A stretch of 56,252 nucleotides of DNA, from NCBI GenBank assembly GCA_002418985.1, contig DIFE01000157.1, forward strand, positions 1-56,252, read 5' to 3'. The notes under the pieces were generated by a model. That model had not been told where the DNA came from. It made no database searches and saw only the letters and a list, made by a program, of their open reading frames with translations. This document shows, piece after piece, positions 43,294-51,909 of the stretch. The translations under genes and the position numbers were made by a program. Position 1 is the first letter of the stretch, and the number at the start of each line of letters is the position of its first letter. The DNA is from Deltaproteobacteria bacterium UBA5756. Lineage in GTDB: Bacteria; Desulfobacterota; Syntrophorhabdia; Syntrophorhabdales; Syntrophorhabdaceae.

Positions 43294-43755
43294 TTGAGAC
43301 TTGTCGACATACTGAAGGAGTCCTCGGTCATTTCCGATATCAAAGGGAAGACGAAGAAGGAGATACTCACCGAACTCGCGGGCCAGCTTAACGCCTCGGG
43401 GCTCATAAAGGACATCGAGCCCGTGGTGAAGATCATCATGGAACGCGAGGCCCTGGGCTCGACGGGCATAGGCGACGGAGTGGCAATCCCCCACGGAAAG
43501 ATGGCCGGCTCCGGCAACGTCCTGTGCGTCTTCGGGCGGTCGAAAAAGGGCGTCGACTTCGATGCCGTGGACGGGCAGCCGGTGCACATCTTTTTCCTTG
43601 TTTTGGCCCCCGAGGATTCCGCCAGTCTGCATTTGAAGGTCCTGTCGAGGATCTCAAAGATCCTTCGCGATCCGTCGTTCAGAAAGAAGCTCTTAAAACT
43701 TCCCGATGCCCATTCTCTGTATGAGAGCATCGTGGAGGAGGACGAAAAGCTGTAA
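43294..43755 (+). CDS. ptsN: PTS IIA-like nitrogen-regulatory protein PtsN
   Basis: This 153-residue EIIA of the fructose/nitrogen type carries the phosphorylated His67 in GDGVAIPHGK. Start is a TTG one base after the hpf stop, with AAGGGA nearby, which gives MRLVDILKES. It accepts phosphate from HPr and in other bacteria regulates potassium transport, RpoN-linked or carbon-nitrogen functions. No cognate permease is present. Confidence 0.93.
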   Translation: MRLVDILKESSVISDIKGKTKKEILTELAGQLNASGLIKDIEPVVKIIMEREALGSTGIGDGVAIPHGKMAGSGNVLCVFGRSKKGVDFDAVDGQPVHIFFLVLAPEDSASLHLKVLSRISKILRDPSFRKKLLKLPDAHSLYESIVEEDEKL

Positions 43756-43795
43756 CGGCCCCGGCCGGGATAATTGATTTTTCGGAAAAAGGCGC

Positions 43796-44734
43796 ATGAA
43801 GGGCATAGAGGTTCAGCAGCTTGTAGATGACGAGCTTTACGGATTGGAACTGGAAGTCCTTGCAGGATACAAGGGGCTTTCCCGGAAGATCTATAACCCG
43901 AGAATCCAGAAACTTGGCCTCGTTATAACGGGCCACATGGTTTATCTCCATCCTCACAGGGTCCAGATACTGGGCAATATCGAGATATCCTATCTCAGGT
44001 CATTGACCGAGGCCGAGAGTAAACGCATCATCAGGGAACTGTGCAGGAACAACGTAGTCTGCTTCATTGTCTCGAGAAACCTGAAAATCCCCGAGTTTTT
44101 TATCATTTCCGCGGAGGAAAAGGGGATTCCTCTTTTGAGGACCAAGCTTGTCACCTCCATTTTTATCGAGAGAATATCGAAGCTCCTCGAGGAAAAGCTC
44201 GCACCCTCTACGACCGTTCATGGTGTTTTGATGGACATTCTCGGCGTGGGCGCCCTCATCATGGGCCGGCCCGGCATCGGCAAGAGCGAAAACGCCCTGG
44301 AACTCATCATGAGAGGTCATCGTCTTGTCGTGGATGACGCAGTCCACGTAAAGAAGATCGGTGCCATCGACCTTTACGGCGAGGCGCCGGAGATGATCAA
44401 AAGCCTTCTCGAAATACGGGGCGTGGGGATCGTGGATATCCGCCATCTCTTCGGGGTTTCGGCGGTCATCGACAGAAAAAAAATAGACCTTGTTATCGAA
44501 CTTTTCGACTGGGACACCTCTCTTGAGTGTGAACGTGTGGGCTTAAGGGAAGACAAATACAAGGTTCTCAGCGTCGACCTGCCCTTTGTCAAGATCCCCA
44601 TCAGTTCCGGCAAGAATGTCTCGGCAATCATCGAGCTGGCGTGCCGAAACTTTATCCTGCGCAGGCAGGGCATAAATACGGCCGTCGAGCTCGAAAAGAG
44701 GATGCAGAGATCTATGAGGGACGCAGAGGAATGA
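43796..44734 (+). CDS. hprK: HPr kinase/phosphorylase
   Basis: This 312-residue enzyme phosphorylates and dephosphorylates Ser46 of HPr. The N-terminal domain holds GLVITGH. The C-terminal kinase domain has the P-loop GRPGIGKSE, the acidic VVDDAVHV and the family motif near LEIRGVGIVDIRHLFG. It is ATG-coupled with rapZ. Its target, HPr with Ser46, is encoded downstream in the same run. Confidence 0.96.
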   Translation: MKGIEVQQLVDDELYGLELEVLAGYKGLSRKIYNPRIQKLGLVITGHMVYLHPHRVQILGNIEISYLRSLTEAESKRIIRELCRNNVVCFIVSRNLKIPEFFIISAEEKGIPLLRTKLVTSIFIERISKLLEEKLAPSTTVHGVLMDILGVGALIMGRPGIGKSENALELIMRGHRLVVDDAVHVKKIGAIDLYGEAPEMIKSLLEIRGVGIVDIRHLFGVSAVIDRKKIDLVIELFDWDTSLECERVGLREDKYKVLSVDLPFVKIPISSGKNVSAIIELACRNFILRRQGINTAVELEKRMQRSMRDAEE

Positions 44735-45582
44735 AAGACGTCTTAATCGTCAGCGGCATTTCCGGTTCAGGCAAAACGACCTTCCTGAGGGCTCTTGAGG
44801 ACACAGGCTTCTTCTGCGTCGACAACTTCCCCATCCAGCTCCTTCTCAAATTCCTTGAACTCAATCGCGATGAGGGAGACAAGATCGCGCGGTGCGCCTT
44901 TGTCATCGATGTGCGCCTCAGGGACTTCTTCGAGAGCGGGCGCGACATCATAACGAAGGCCAAGAAGGAATTCGGCGCGAAGGTCCTTTTTCTCGAGAGC
45001 TCCGAAGAGAGCATCATAAAAAGATACCGCGAAACAAGGCGGTCGCACCCCCTGTTTGATTCATCAAATGTGAAGGATGCCCTTGCGGAGGAACGCAAAC
45101 TGATGACGTGGCTGCGCAACATGGCGGACCAGGTCATCGACACGACCCATATGAATACTCACGAACTGCGCCGGCTCGTGCTTCAGAAGTACGGGGCGCA
45201 GGAGCAGCGGATGAAGATCAACGTCATGTCCTTCGGATATGCCTTCGGGCTCCCCCTGGAGGCAGACATAGTCCTCGACGTCAGGTTTATTCCGAACCCC
45301 TTCTTTGTGGAAGAGCTTCGCGACCGAACCGGCCTCGACAACGAGGTGATGGAATTCATTAAGTCGCAGGAAGTATTCAAGAAATATTTCCTTTTTCTTT
45401 CAGATTTTTTGGTGTACCTTATACCTTTATTTGAGAAAGAAGGCAAAAGCTACTTGACGATCTGCTTTGGCTGTACGGGCGGGAAACACCGGTCGGTTTT
45501 CATCGCCGGTGAGCTGGCGGAGCACCTGAGCGCGATGGGTTACAGCGTTTCCACCGTCCACAGAGATATTGAGAGGAAGTAA
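44731..45582 (+). CDS. rapZ: RNase adapter/nucleotide-binding protein RapZ
   Basis: This 283-residue protein has an N-terminal P-loop (SGISGSGKTT, residues 8-17), the Walker B-like region and a C-terminal domain with CTGGKHRSV. In E. coli RapZ guides RNase E to the small RNA GlmZ; in other bacteria the function is less clear. It overlaps hprK as ATGA. The hprK-rapZ-PTS order is common in this group. Confidence 0.95.
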   Translation: MKDVLIVSGISGSGKTTFLRALEDTGFFCVDNFPIQLLLKFLELNRDEGDKIARCAFVIDVRLRDFFESGRDIITKAKKEFGAKVLFLESSEESIIKRYRETRRSHPLFDSSNVKDALAEERKLMTWLRNMADQVIDTTHMNTHELRRLVLQKYGAQEQRMKINVMSFGYAFGLPLEADIVLDVRFIPNPFFVEELRDRTGLDNEVMEFIKSQEVFKKYFLFLSDFLVYLIPLFEKEGKSYLTICFGCTGGKHRSVFIAGELAEHLSAMGYSVSTVHRDIERK

Positions 45583-45591
45583 GGAGGCGAC

Positions 45592-46002
45592 ATGACCGGT
45601 CTCATTGTAGTGGCACACTTTAATCTTGCGCGGGAGATGGTGGCCGCTACGGAATTGATCGTAGGAAAACAGGAGCAGTTTGTCGCCGTCGATATTTTTC
45701 CCGACGATCAGGTCGAGAAGACGAAAGAGAAGATAGTTTCGGCCCTGAAGAAGAGCGACACCGGCGACGGGGTCATTATCCTGACGGACATGTTCGGCGG
45801 CACACCTTCGAACATCAGCCTGTCCTTTCTTGAAGAGGATCGGGTGGAAGTGGTGGCCGGAGTCAACCTTCCCATGCTCATCAAGCTGGTGACATACCGG
45901 GAGGGACGGACGCTCGACGAACTGGCCAGCTTCATCACACAGTATGGACAGAAGAACATATATCTTGCCACGGACGTGCTGAAGGCCGGGAAAAAGGACT
46001 AA
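45592..46002 (+). CDS. PTS EIIA of the mannose family
   Basis: This 136-residue protein resembles EIIA(Man)/DhaM domains: the phosphorylated His9 in IVVAHFNLAREM, then ILTDMFGGTPSN and VVAGVNLPMLIKL. EIIB, EIIC and EIID partners are absent, so it is likely regulatory. AAGGAGG precedes the ATG. It is followed after three bases by the HPr gene. Confidence 0.93.
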   Translation: MTGLIVVAHFNLAREMVAATELIVGKQEQFVAVDIFPDDQVEKTKEKIVSALKKSDTGDGVIILTDMFGGTPSNISLSFLEEDRVEVVAGVNLPMLIKLVTYREGRTLDELASFITQYGQKNIYLATDVLKAGKKD

Positions 46003-46005
46003 CCG

Positions 46006-46272
46006 ATGCAGGAAGGGATATTTACGATCAGGAACAGGCTCGGCCTCCATGCGCGGGCTGCGGCGATGTTCGTCAAGGCTGCCGCGAAATTCAACTCCAA
46101 CGTTCTCGTAGAAAAGGACGGGATGCAGGTAAACGGCAAGAGCATCATGGGCCTTCTGATGCTGGCCTGCCCCCTCGGGAGCAAGATCATCCTTAAGATC
46201 GAAGGCGAGGATGAGGAAAAAGCCTTCCGGGAACTGGGCGGCCTCGTGGACGACGGATTTAACGAAGAATGA
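46006..46272 (+). CDS. ptsH: Phosphocarrier protein HPr
   Basis: This 88-residue protein has the catalytic His15 in GLHARAA and the regulatory Ser46 in NGKSIMGL. The presence of both, with HprK and EI in the same run, implies two-site phosphorylation. The stop overlaps ptsI as ATGA. Confidence 0.97.
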   Translation: MQEGIFTIRNRLGLHARAAAMFVKAAAKFNSNVLVEKDGMQVNGKSIMGLLMLACPLGSKIILKIEGEDEEKAFRELGGLVDDGFNEE

Positions 46273-48056
46273 AGCAGGAAGAGATATTCGTCAATAAGAT
46301 CCTCAAAGGGATCGGTGTCTCCTCGGGAATAACCATGGGGAGGGTGCGCCTGATCGACCGGGGCAAGGTGGCGATAACAAAGCGTTCCATATCCCCGCGC
46401 CAGGTCGAGCGCGAGGTAAGCCGCATAAAGAACGCCATACAGGAAGCGACCGACCAGCTCAATCAGATCAAGAACTCCATACCCGACGATGATGTCAGGA
46501 AGCACGCCTTCATCATCGACGCCCACATATTGATCCTCCAGGACGAATTCTTCGTCAATTCCGTGATCGGTGTGATCCGCAGCGAGCTGATAAACGCGGA
46601 ATGGGCCCTCGAGGTGGTGGTTTTTCGATTCCTCACCAGCTTCGACAAAGTTGAAGATCCCTATCTCAGGGAGAGGGGCCAGGATATCAGGTACATTTAC
46701 GAGAGACTGGCCAGGATCCTCGTTGTGGGAAAGAAATCGCCCATCAGCCCAAAGGCGGTGAAGGGCAAAGCGATCATCATCGCCCACGACCTCTCGCCGG
46801 CCGACACTATCCAGCTCAATCTCAACAGGATATCCGGATTTGCCACCGACGTGGGCGGCAGAACCTCCCACACCTCGATCGTCGCGCGGGCCCTCGAGAT
46901 ACCGGCCGTGGTAGGCGTGGGGAACGTCACGAGCCTCGTAAAGAACAATGATCTGGTCATCATAGACGGAGATGAGGGCGTTGTCATCATCAACCCCGTC
47001 AAGGAAGTCCAGAAAGAATATGTGGCAAAACAGATCCACCTCAGAAACCTGAAGAAGGAATACCTCCGGGTGGCGAGGCTCAAGGCCGAGACGAAAGACG
47101 GTTTCCGGATGAGGGTCGGCGCCAATATCGAGCTCCTCGCGGAGATGGACATCGTTGAAAAATACGGGGCCGTCGGCATAGGACTTTACAGGACGGAATA
47201 CATCTATCTTTCACGAAAGCACGATCTCCCGACAGAGATGGATCATTACCATATATACCGCAGGCTTGCGGAAAACAAGACCCTTCAGTACATCACCATC
47301 AGGACCCTCGACATCGGCGGCGATAAATTCGTTTCAGAGATCGAGATGCCCAAGGAGATAAACCCGGCCATGGGGCTTCGGGCGATCAGGCTCTGCATCA
47401 AGGAGATCCCCCTTTTCAAGGCACAGCTCAAGGGAATATTGCGGGCGAGCAGCTACGGACCGCTTCGCATACTCATTCCCATGGTTTCAGGAATCGAAGA
47501 GGTGCGCAAGACGAAAGCGATCATCGCCGAGTGCATGGAAGAGCTTTCCCGAAAAAGGGTCAGTTACAATAAAGACATAAAGACGGGTATTATGATAGAG
47601 GTGCCGTCGGCCTGCATGATCAGCGATATGCTTGCCGCCGAGGTCGATTTTTTCAGCATAGGGACGAACGATCTCATTCAGTACGCCCTTGCCATCGACA
47701 GGGTAAACGAGTACGTCTCATACCTGTACGAGCCACTTCACCCGGCAGTCCTCAAGATGATCAAGAAAGCCGTCGATGACGCCCATGCCCACAAGATCAC
47801 CATTGCCCTGTGCGGAGAGATGGCGGGTGAGCCGCGGTATGTGCCGGTATTGCTGGGTCTCGGCCTTGATGAGATAAGCATGAACCCCTACTCCATACCC
47901 CGGGCGAAGAAGGCCATACGAGGCCTCGACCACGGGTATTGCAGGGAGCTCCTCGATGAGATCATGAAGAAGGATTCACCCGCGGGAGCGGAAGTTTTGT
48001 TGAAGAACGAGATGGCGAGATTATTCCCCGGAGATTTCCCTAAAGTCCGGGGCTAG
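46269..48056 (+). CDS. ptsI: PTS enzyme I (phosphoenolpyruvate-protein phosphotransferase)
   Basis: This 595-residue enzyme moves phosphate from PEP to HPr. The N-terminal swivelling domain has His201 in GGRTSHTSIVAR. The C-terminal PEP-binding domain shows GIGLYRTEYIYL, GTNDLIQYALAIDR and the cysteine motif ALCGEMAGE. There is no GAF domain, so it is plain EI and not EI(Ntr). Confidence 0.97.
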   Translation: MKQEEIFVNKILKGIGVSSGITMGRVRLIDRGKVAITKRSISPRQVEREVSRIKNAIQEATDQLNQIKNSIPDDDVRKHAFIIDAHILILQDEFFVNSVIGVIRSELINAEWALEVVVFRFLTSFDKVEDPYLRERGQDIRYIYERLARILVVGKKSPISPKAVKGKAIIIAHDLSPADTIQLNLNRISGFATDVGGRTSHTSIVARALEIPAVVGVGNVTSLVKNNDLVIIDGDEGVVIINPVKEVQKEYVAKQIHLRNLKKEYLRVARLKAETKDGFRMRVGANIELLAEMDIVEKYGAVGIGLYRTEYIYLSRKHDLPTEMDHYHIYRRLAENKTLQYITIRTLDIGGDKFVSEIEMPKEINPAMGLRAIRLCIKEIPLFKAQLKGILRASSYGPLRILIPMVSGIEEVRKTKAIIAECMEELSRKRVSYNKDIKTGIMIEVPSACMISDMLAAEVDFFSIGTNDLIQYALAIDRVNEYVSYLYEPLHPAVLKMIKKAVDDAHAHKITIALCGEMAGEPRYVPVLLGLGLDEISMNPYSIPRAKKAIRGLDHGYCRELLDEIMKKDSPAGAEVLLKNEMARLFPGDFPKVRG

Positions 48057-48100
48057 AACCAGTAAATTTCATAAGTGAATCGTTAAGGAGGAAATATACA

Positions 48101-49264
48101 ATGGGTATGAGCAGGTTCTTATTCACGTCCGAATCGGTTGCCGAAGGGCACCCGGACAAGGTTTCCGATCAGATATCCGATGCCGTACTGGATGCGATCA
48201 TCAAAGACGACCCCGGGGCGCGGGTCGCCTGCGAGACATATGTGACAACAGGTCTTGCGCTGGTCGGCGGTGAGATCACAACGTCGAGTTATGTCCACGT
48301 CCCTGAGATCGTCCGCGAGACGGTAAGGCAGATCGGATACAACGACTCCTCGATGGGGTTCGACTGGGAGACCTGCGCGGTCCTGACGGCCATCGACGAG
48401 CAGTCACCGGACATCGCGATGGGTGTCAACGAGACGTCGGACCACGAACAGGGCGCCGGCGATCAGGGCCTCATGTTCGGGTATGCGTGTAACGAGACGG
48501 CGGAATTCATGCCCATGTCCATCATGTACGCCCACAAACTCATCAAGAAGCTTGCCGAAGTCCGCAAGGACGGGACCCTGCCTTTTCTGAGGCCCGACGG
48601 CAAGAGTCAGGTAACCATAGAATACATCGACAGAACGCCCGTCAGGGTGGACGCGGTTGTTATCGCCGCCCAGCACAATCCCGACGTGACGATCGACAAG
48701 ATACGGGAAGGCATCACGGAAGAAGTCATCAAGAAGGTAGTGCCCCTCGAACTCATGGACGACAAGACAAAGATATTCATCAACTCAACGGGCAGGTTCG
48801 TCGTGGGCGGTCCCAAGGGCGACTGCGGCGTGACGGGAAGGAAGATTATCGTCGACACATACGGTGGAGTGGGCAGCCACGGCGGCGGCGCCTTTTCGGG
48901 AAAGGACCCTTCAAAGGTCGACCGGAGCGCATCCTATATGGCCCGTTATATTGCGAAGAACCTCGTTGCCGCCGGCCTTGCCGACAGGTTGGAGCTGCAG
49001 CTGGCCTATACGATCGGCGTGGCACAGCCCGTGTCCGTCATGATAGACACACAGGGGACCTCCAAGATCAGCCCCGACAAGATCGCCCAGATAGTCAACG
49101 AACTCTTCGACATGAGACCGAGAAAGATCATCGAGAAATTGGACCTTCTGAGGCCCATCTACAAGATGACGGCCTGCGGCGGGCATTTCGGCAGAAACGA
49201 ACCGGAATTCACCTGGGAAAAGCTCGACATGGTGGAAGAGATCAGAAAAGCCGCAGGGATATAG
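48101..49264 (+). CDS. metK: S-adenosylmethionine synthetase
   Basis: This 387-residue enzyme makes SAM from methionine and ATP. Motifs are FTSESVAEGHPDKVSDQISD, GAGDQGLMFGYA and GGGAFSGKDPSKVDRS. AAGGAGG precedes the ATG. No SAM riboswitch is visible in the 44-base gap before it. It heads a methyl-cycle set with ahcY and a PfkB kinase. Confidence 0.97.
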   Translation: MGMSRFLFTSESVAEGHPDKVSDQISDAVLDAIIKDDPGARVACETYVTTGLALVGGEITTSSYVHVPEIVRETVRQIGYNDSSMGFDWETCAVLTAIDEQSPDIAMGVNETSDHEQGAGDQGLMFGYACNETAEFMPMSIMYAHKLIKKLAEVRKDGTLPFLRPDGKSQVTIEYIDRTPVRVDAVVIAAQHNPDVTIDKIREGITEEVIKKVVPLELMDDKTKIFINSTGRFVVGGPKGDCGVTGRKIIVDTYGGVGSHGGGAFSGKDPSKVDRSASYMARYIAKNLVAAGLADRLELQLAYTIGVAQPVSVMIDTQGTSKISPDKIAQIVNELFDMRPRKIIEKLDLLRPIYKMTACGGHFGRNEPEFTWEKLDMVEEIRKAAGI

Positions 49265-49344
49265 GGATATTTGATCTGAAGCCGGAAAGAGTTCAATGAA
49301 GAGAGCAACGCCCGGGCATATTTGGGTAATTAAGGGAGGAAGTA

Positions 49345-50670
49345 ATGGATTATGATGTGAAGGATATAAAACTGGCCGATGCCGGGCTGGAAAAGATTGA
49401 ATGGGCGGGAAGAAGGATGCCTGTCCTCGGGCAGATCGCCCAGCGGTTCGCGAAGAAAAAACCCCTGAAAGGCGTCAGGATCGCCTGCTGTCTTCATGTA
49501 ACGTCGGAGACGGGGAACCTCATGAAAACCTTGAAGGCGGGCGGTGCCGATGTGGTGTTGTGCGCCTCGAATCCGCTGAGCACCCAGGACGACGTCGCGG
49601 CGGCGATCGTGAAGCATTTCAAGATACCCGCCTTCTGCATCAAGGGCGAGACAGACCGCCAATACTACGAACACATCATGAAGGCCCTTGCCTTCATGCC
49701 CAATATCACCATGGACGATGGTGCCGACCTTGTCGGCGCCCTCCACATGATAGCCTTCGACCGCACCGAGGGTCTCCACGACACCATCAAGAAGTGGTAC
49801 AAGAAACTTGGCAAGAAAGAAAAAGAAGGCCTTGTCAGCGGCGTGGCCGGTTCCATGGAAGAGACGACGACAGGCGTCATCCGCTTGAAGAGCATGGAAA
49901 AGGAGGGTCTTCTCCAGTTCCCCGTCGTGGCCGTGAACGACGCGCTGACGAAGCACATGTTCGACAACCGCTATGGCACGGGCCAGAGCACCATCGACGG
50001 CATCCTGCGTGCCACGAACGTTCTCTTTGCCGGTGCCACCTTCGTGCTTGCCGGGTACGGCTGGTGCGGCAAGGGCGTCACCATGAGGGCGAAAGGGCTC
50101 GGCGCACACGTCGTAGTCGCGGAGGTCAATCCCCTCCGGGCGCTTGAGGCCCACATGGACGGCTTCGAGGTAATGACCATGGAGAAGGCGGCGGCGATCG
50201 GCGATATCTTCGTCACCACCACCGGCGACATCCACGTCATCCGCGAGGAGCACTTCAAAAATATGAAAGACGGCGCCATGGTCTGCAATTCGGGGCATTT
50301 CAACGTCGAGCTTGACCTCGACGCCCTGGAGAAAATAAAGAAGTCGAAAAGGCGGATCCGCGAATTCATCGACGAGTATACCCTGAAGAACGGCAAGAAG
50401 ATCTTCGTCCTCGGCGAAGGCAGGCTCGTGAACCTCGCCTGTGCCGAAGGTCATCCGTCGGACGTTATGGACATGAGCTTCGCCAACCAGTCGCTCTGTT
50501 CGGAATACATGTGGAAAAACGCCAAGAAGATGGAGAAAAAGGTCTACTCCGTGCCCAAAGCGATCGATGAGCAGGTGGCCATGCTCAAACTCGCCTCGGC
50601 GGGGATCACCATCGACACGCTGACGGAGGAACAGGAAAAATATCTTTCGTCCTGGGAGATGGGAACGTGA
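49345..50670 (+). CDS. ahcY: Adenosylhomocysteinase
   Basis: This 441-residue enzyme hydrolyses S-adenosylhomocysteine to adenosine and homocysteine. The NAD-binding loop is LAGYGWCGKGV (about 238); substrate residues are in VNDALTKHMFDNRYGTGQS and the C-terminal AEGHPSDVMDMSFANQSL. The N terminus (CLHVTSETGNLMKTL) departs from the usual HMTVQTAVLIETL. AGGGAGGAAG precedes the ATG. The stop overlaps the GTG of the next gene. Confidence 0.95.
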   Translation: MDYDVKDIKLADAGLEKIEWAGRRMPVLGQIAQRFAKKKPLKGVRIACCLHVTSETGNLMKTLKAGGADVVLCASNPLSTQDDVAAAIVKHFKIPAFCIKGETDRQYYEHIMKALAFMPNITMDDGADLVGALHMIAFDRTEGLHDTIKKWYKKLGKKEKEGLVSGVAGSMEETTTGVIRLKSMEKEGLLQFPVVAVNDALTKHMFDNRYGTGQSTIDGILRATNVLFAGATFVLAGYGWCGKGVTMRAKGLGAHVVVAEVNPLRALEAHMDGFEVMTMEKAAAIGDIFVTTTGDIHVIREEHFKNMKDGAMVCNSGHFNVELDLDALEKIKKSKRRIREFIDEYTLKNGKKIFVLGEGRLVNLACAEGHPSDVMDMSFANQSLCSEYMWKNAKKMEKKVYSVPKAIDEQVAMLKLASAGITIDTLTEEQEKYLSSWEMGT

Positions 50671-51584
50671 TCAAGCTCCTTGTGGCGGGAACGGTAGCAT
50701 ACGATTCTATAGAGACCCCCTTCGGGAAGGCCGAAAACGTCCTCGGGGGGTCGGCCCTTCACTTCACCAACGCCGCCAGCTTCTTCACCGACGTAGGCAT
50801 TGTAGCCACCGTGGGCAACGATTTCGACATGGAGGGCATCTCCTTCCTCAAGGACCGCAGCGTCGACATGTCCGGGATCGAGGTTGATCACGGGAAAACC
50901 TTCCGCTGGGAAGGCAAGTACGGTTACGATCTCAACCAGGCCATTACGCTCAAAACGGAACTCAACGTCATAGAGACATTCAAGCCCAAGGTGCCCGAGG
51001 ATTACCGGAATGCCGAATTCCTGTTTCTGGCGAACATAGACCCCGATCTGCAGCTCCATGTCATAGATCAGGTCAGGAAACCCGCTGCCCTTGTTCTCGA
51101 CACGATGAACTTCTGGATCGAAAACAAATACGATGCGCTCATGGACGTGATACGCCGCGTCGATATGCTGGTAATAAACGAGGCGGAACTTCGGGAGATC
51201 ACAAAAGAACACAACCTTGTCAAGGGCGCCAGAAAACTGATTGAGCTCGGCCCCGTGTGCATAGTCGTCAAGCGCGGAGAATACGGCGTCTTCATGATGA
51301 ACCGCGACGAGGTCTTCCTCGCCCCGGCCTATCCCCTGGAGGACGTCTTCGACCCCACGGGCGCGGGCGATACCTTCGCCGGCGGCTTCATGGGGTATCT
51401 CGCCAACGTCGGCGAAGCCACAGCCGAAACGGTGAAACAGGCGATCATCATGGGCACCGTCATGGCCTCCTTCAACGTCGAGGATTTCAGCATCAACAGG
51501 ATCAAAAAGCTCACCATGCCCGAGATCAAGGAACGCTACGTTGCGCTGAAGGAGTGCATGAAGTTCGGAGATATAAGTCTGTAA
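50667..51584 (+). CDS. PfkB-family kinase, likely adenosine kinase
   Basis: This 305-residue ribokinase-family protein has the N-terminal NVLGGSALHFTNAA and the anion-hole and base motif DPTGAGDTFAGGFMG. Its coupling to ahcY (GTG overlapping the stop) suggests that it phosphorylates the adenosine released there. The substrate is inferred, and other sugars or nucleosides are possible. Confidence 0.85.
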   Translation: MIKLLVAGTVAYDSIETPFGKAENVLGGSALHFTNAASFFTDVGIVATVGNDFDMEGISFLKDRSVDMSGIEVDHGKTFRWEGKYGYDLNQAITLKTELNVIETFKPKVPEDYRNAEFLFLANIDPDLQLHVIDQVRKPAALVLDTMNFWIENKYDALMDVIRRVDMLVINEAELREITKEHNLVKGARKLIELGPVCIVVKRGEYGVFMMNRDEVFLAPAYPLEDVFDPTGAGDTFAGGFMGYLANVGEATAETVKQAIIMGTVMASFNVEDFSINRIKKLTMPEIKERYVALKECMKFGDISL

Positions 51585-51589
51585 AAACG

Positions 51590-51763
51590 GGTTCCGGGTT
51601 CGAGGTTATAGGTTATAGGAGATACGGGCCGTTCCATGGAAGCTGCTCAACGTCAGATGCGAAGAAAAGAATAAGGTAGATTATGAAAGTCCTTATTTTA
51701 CTTTGAGCTGTGTAAGTAAAATAAGGACTTTTCTTTATTCGTCATGCCGGTGAAGACCGGCAT
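51590..51763. repeat. Repeat-bearing intergenic stretch with REP-like palindrome
   Basis: The 325-base gap between the PfkB kinase and hsdM begins with a GGTTATAGGTTATAGG run (51604-51619), related to 30741-30775 in reverse. It then holds a long terminator and a REP-like palindrome GCCGGT-GAAG-ACCGGC (51746-51761). No gene is seen. Confidence 0.5.
51686..51734. terminator. Long perfect hairpin terminator
   Basis: An 18-bp perfect stem (5' arm 51686-51703, 3' arm 51714-51731, starting AAAGTCC and ending GGACTTT) with a 10-base loop is followed by T-rich sequence. It probably ends the metK-ahcY-kinase transcript and insulates the restriction locus. Confidence 0.85.
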
Positions 51764-51840
51764 CCAGGAAAAACGCGGGTCAGAAACCGGCTTCATTGCC
51801 AGGTACCGCCTGTACCCGAACATTCAAAGCCTCTTTTCTG

Positions 51841-51869
51841 TTGTTTTGTCCTGTCAGGGGTTATAGAAT
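51841..51869 (+). promoter_or_regulatory. Possible promoter of the restriction-modification locus
   Basis: TTGTTT (51841-51846) and TAGAAT (51864-51869), 17 bases apart, lie about 40 bases before hsdM. The -35 box is weak. Confidence 0.35.
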
Positions 51870-51909
51870 AATTTCTGAAATTCTTTCTATTTCCGAAGTC
51901 ATTTAAGGG

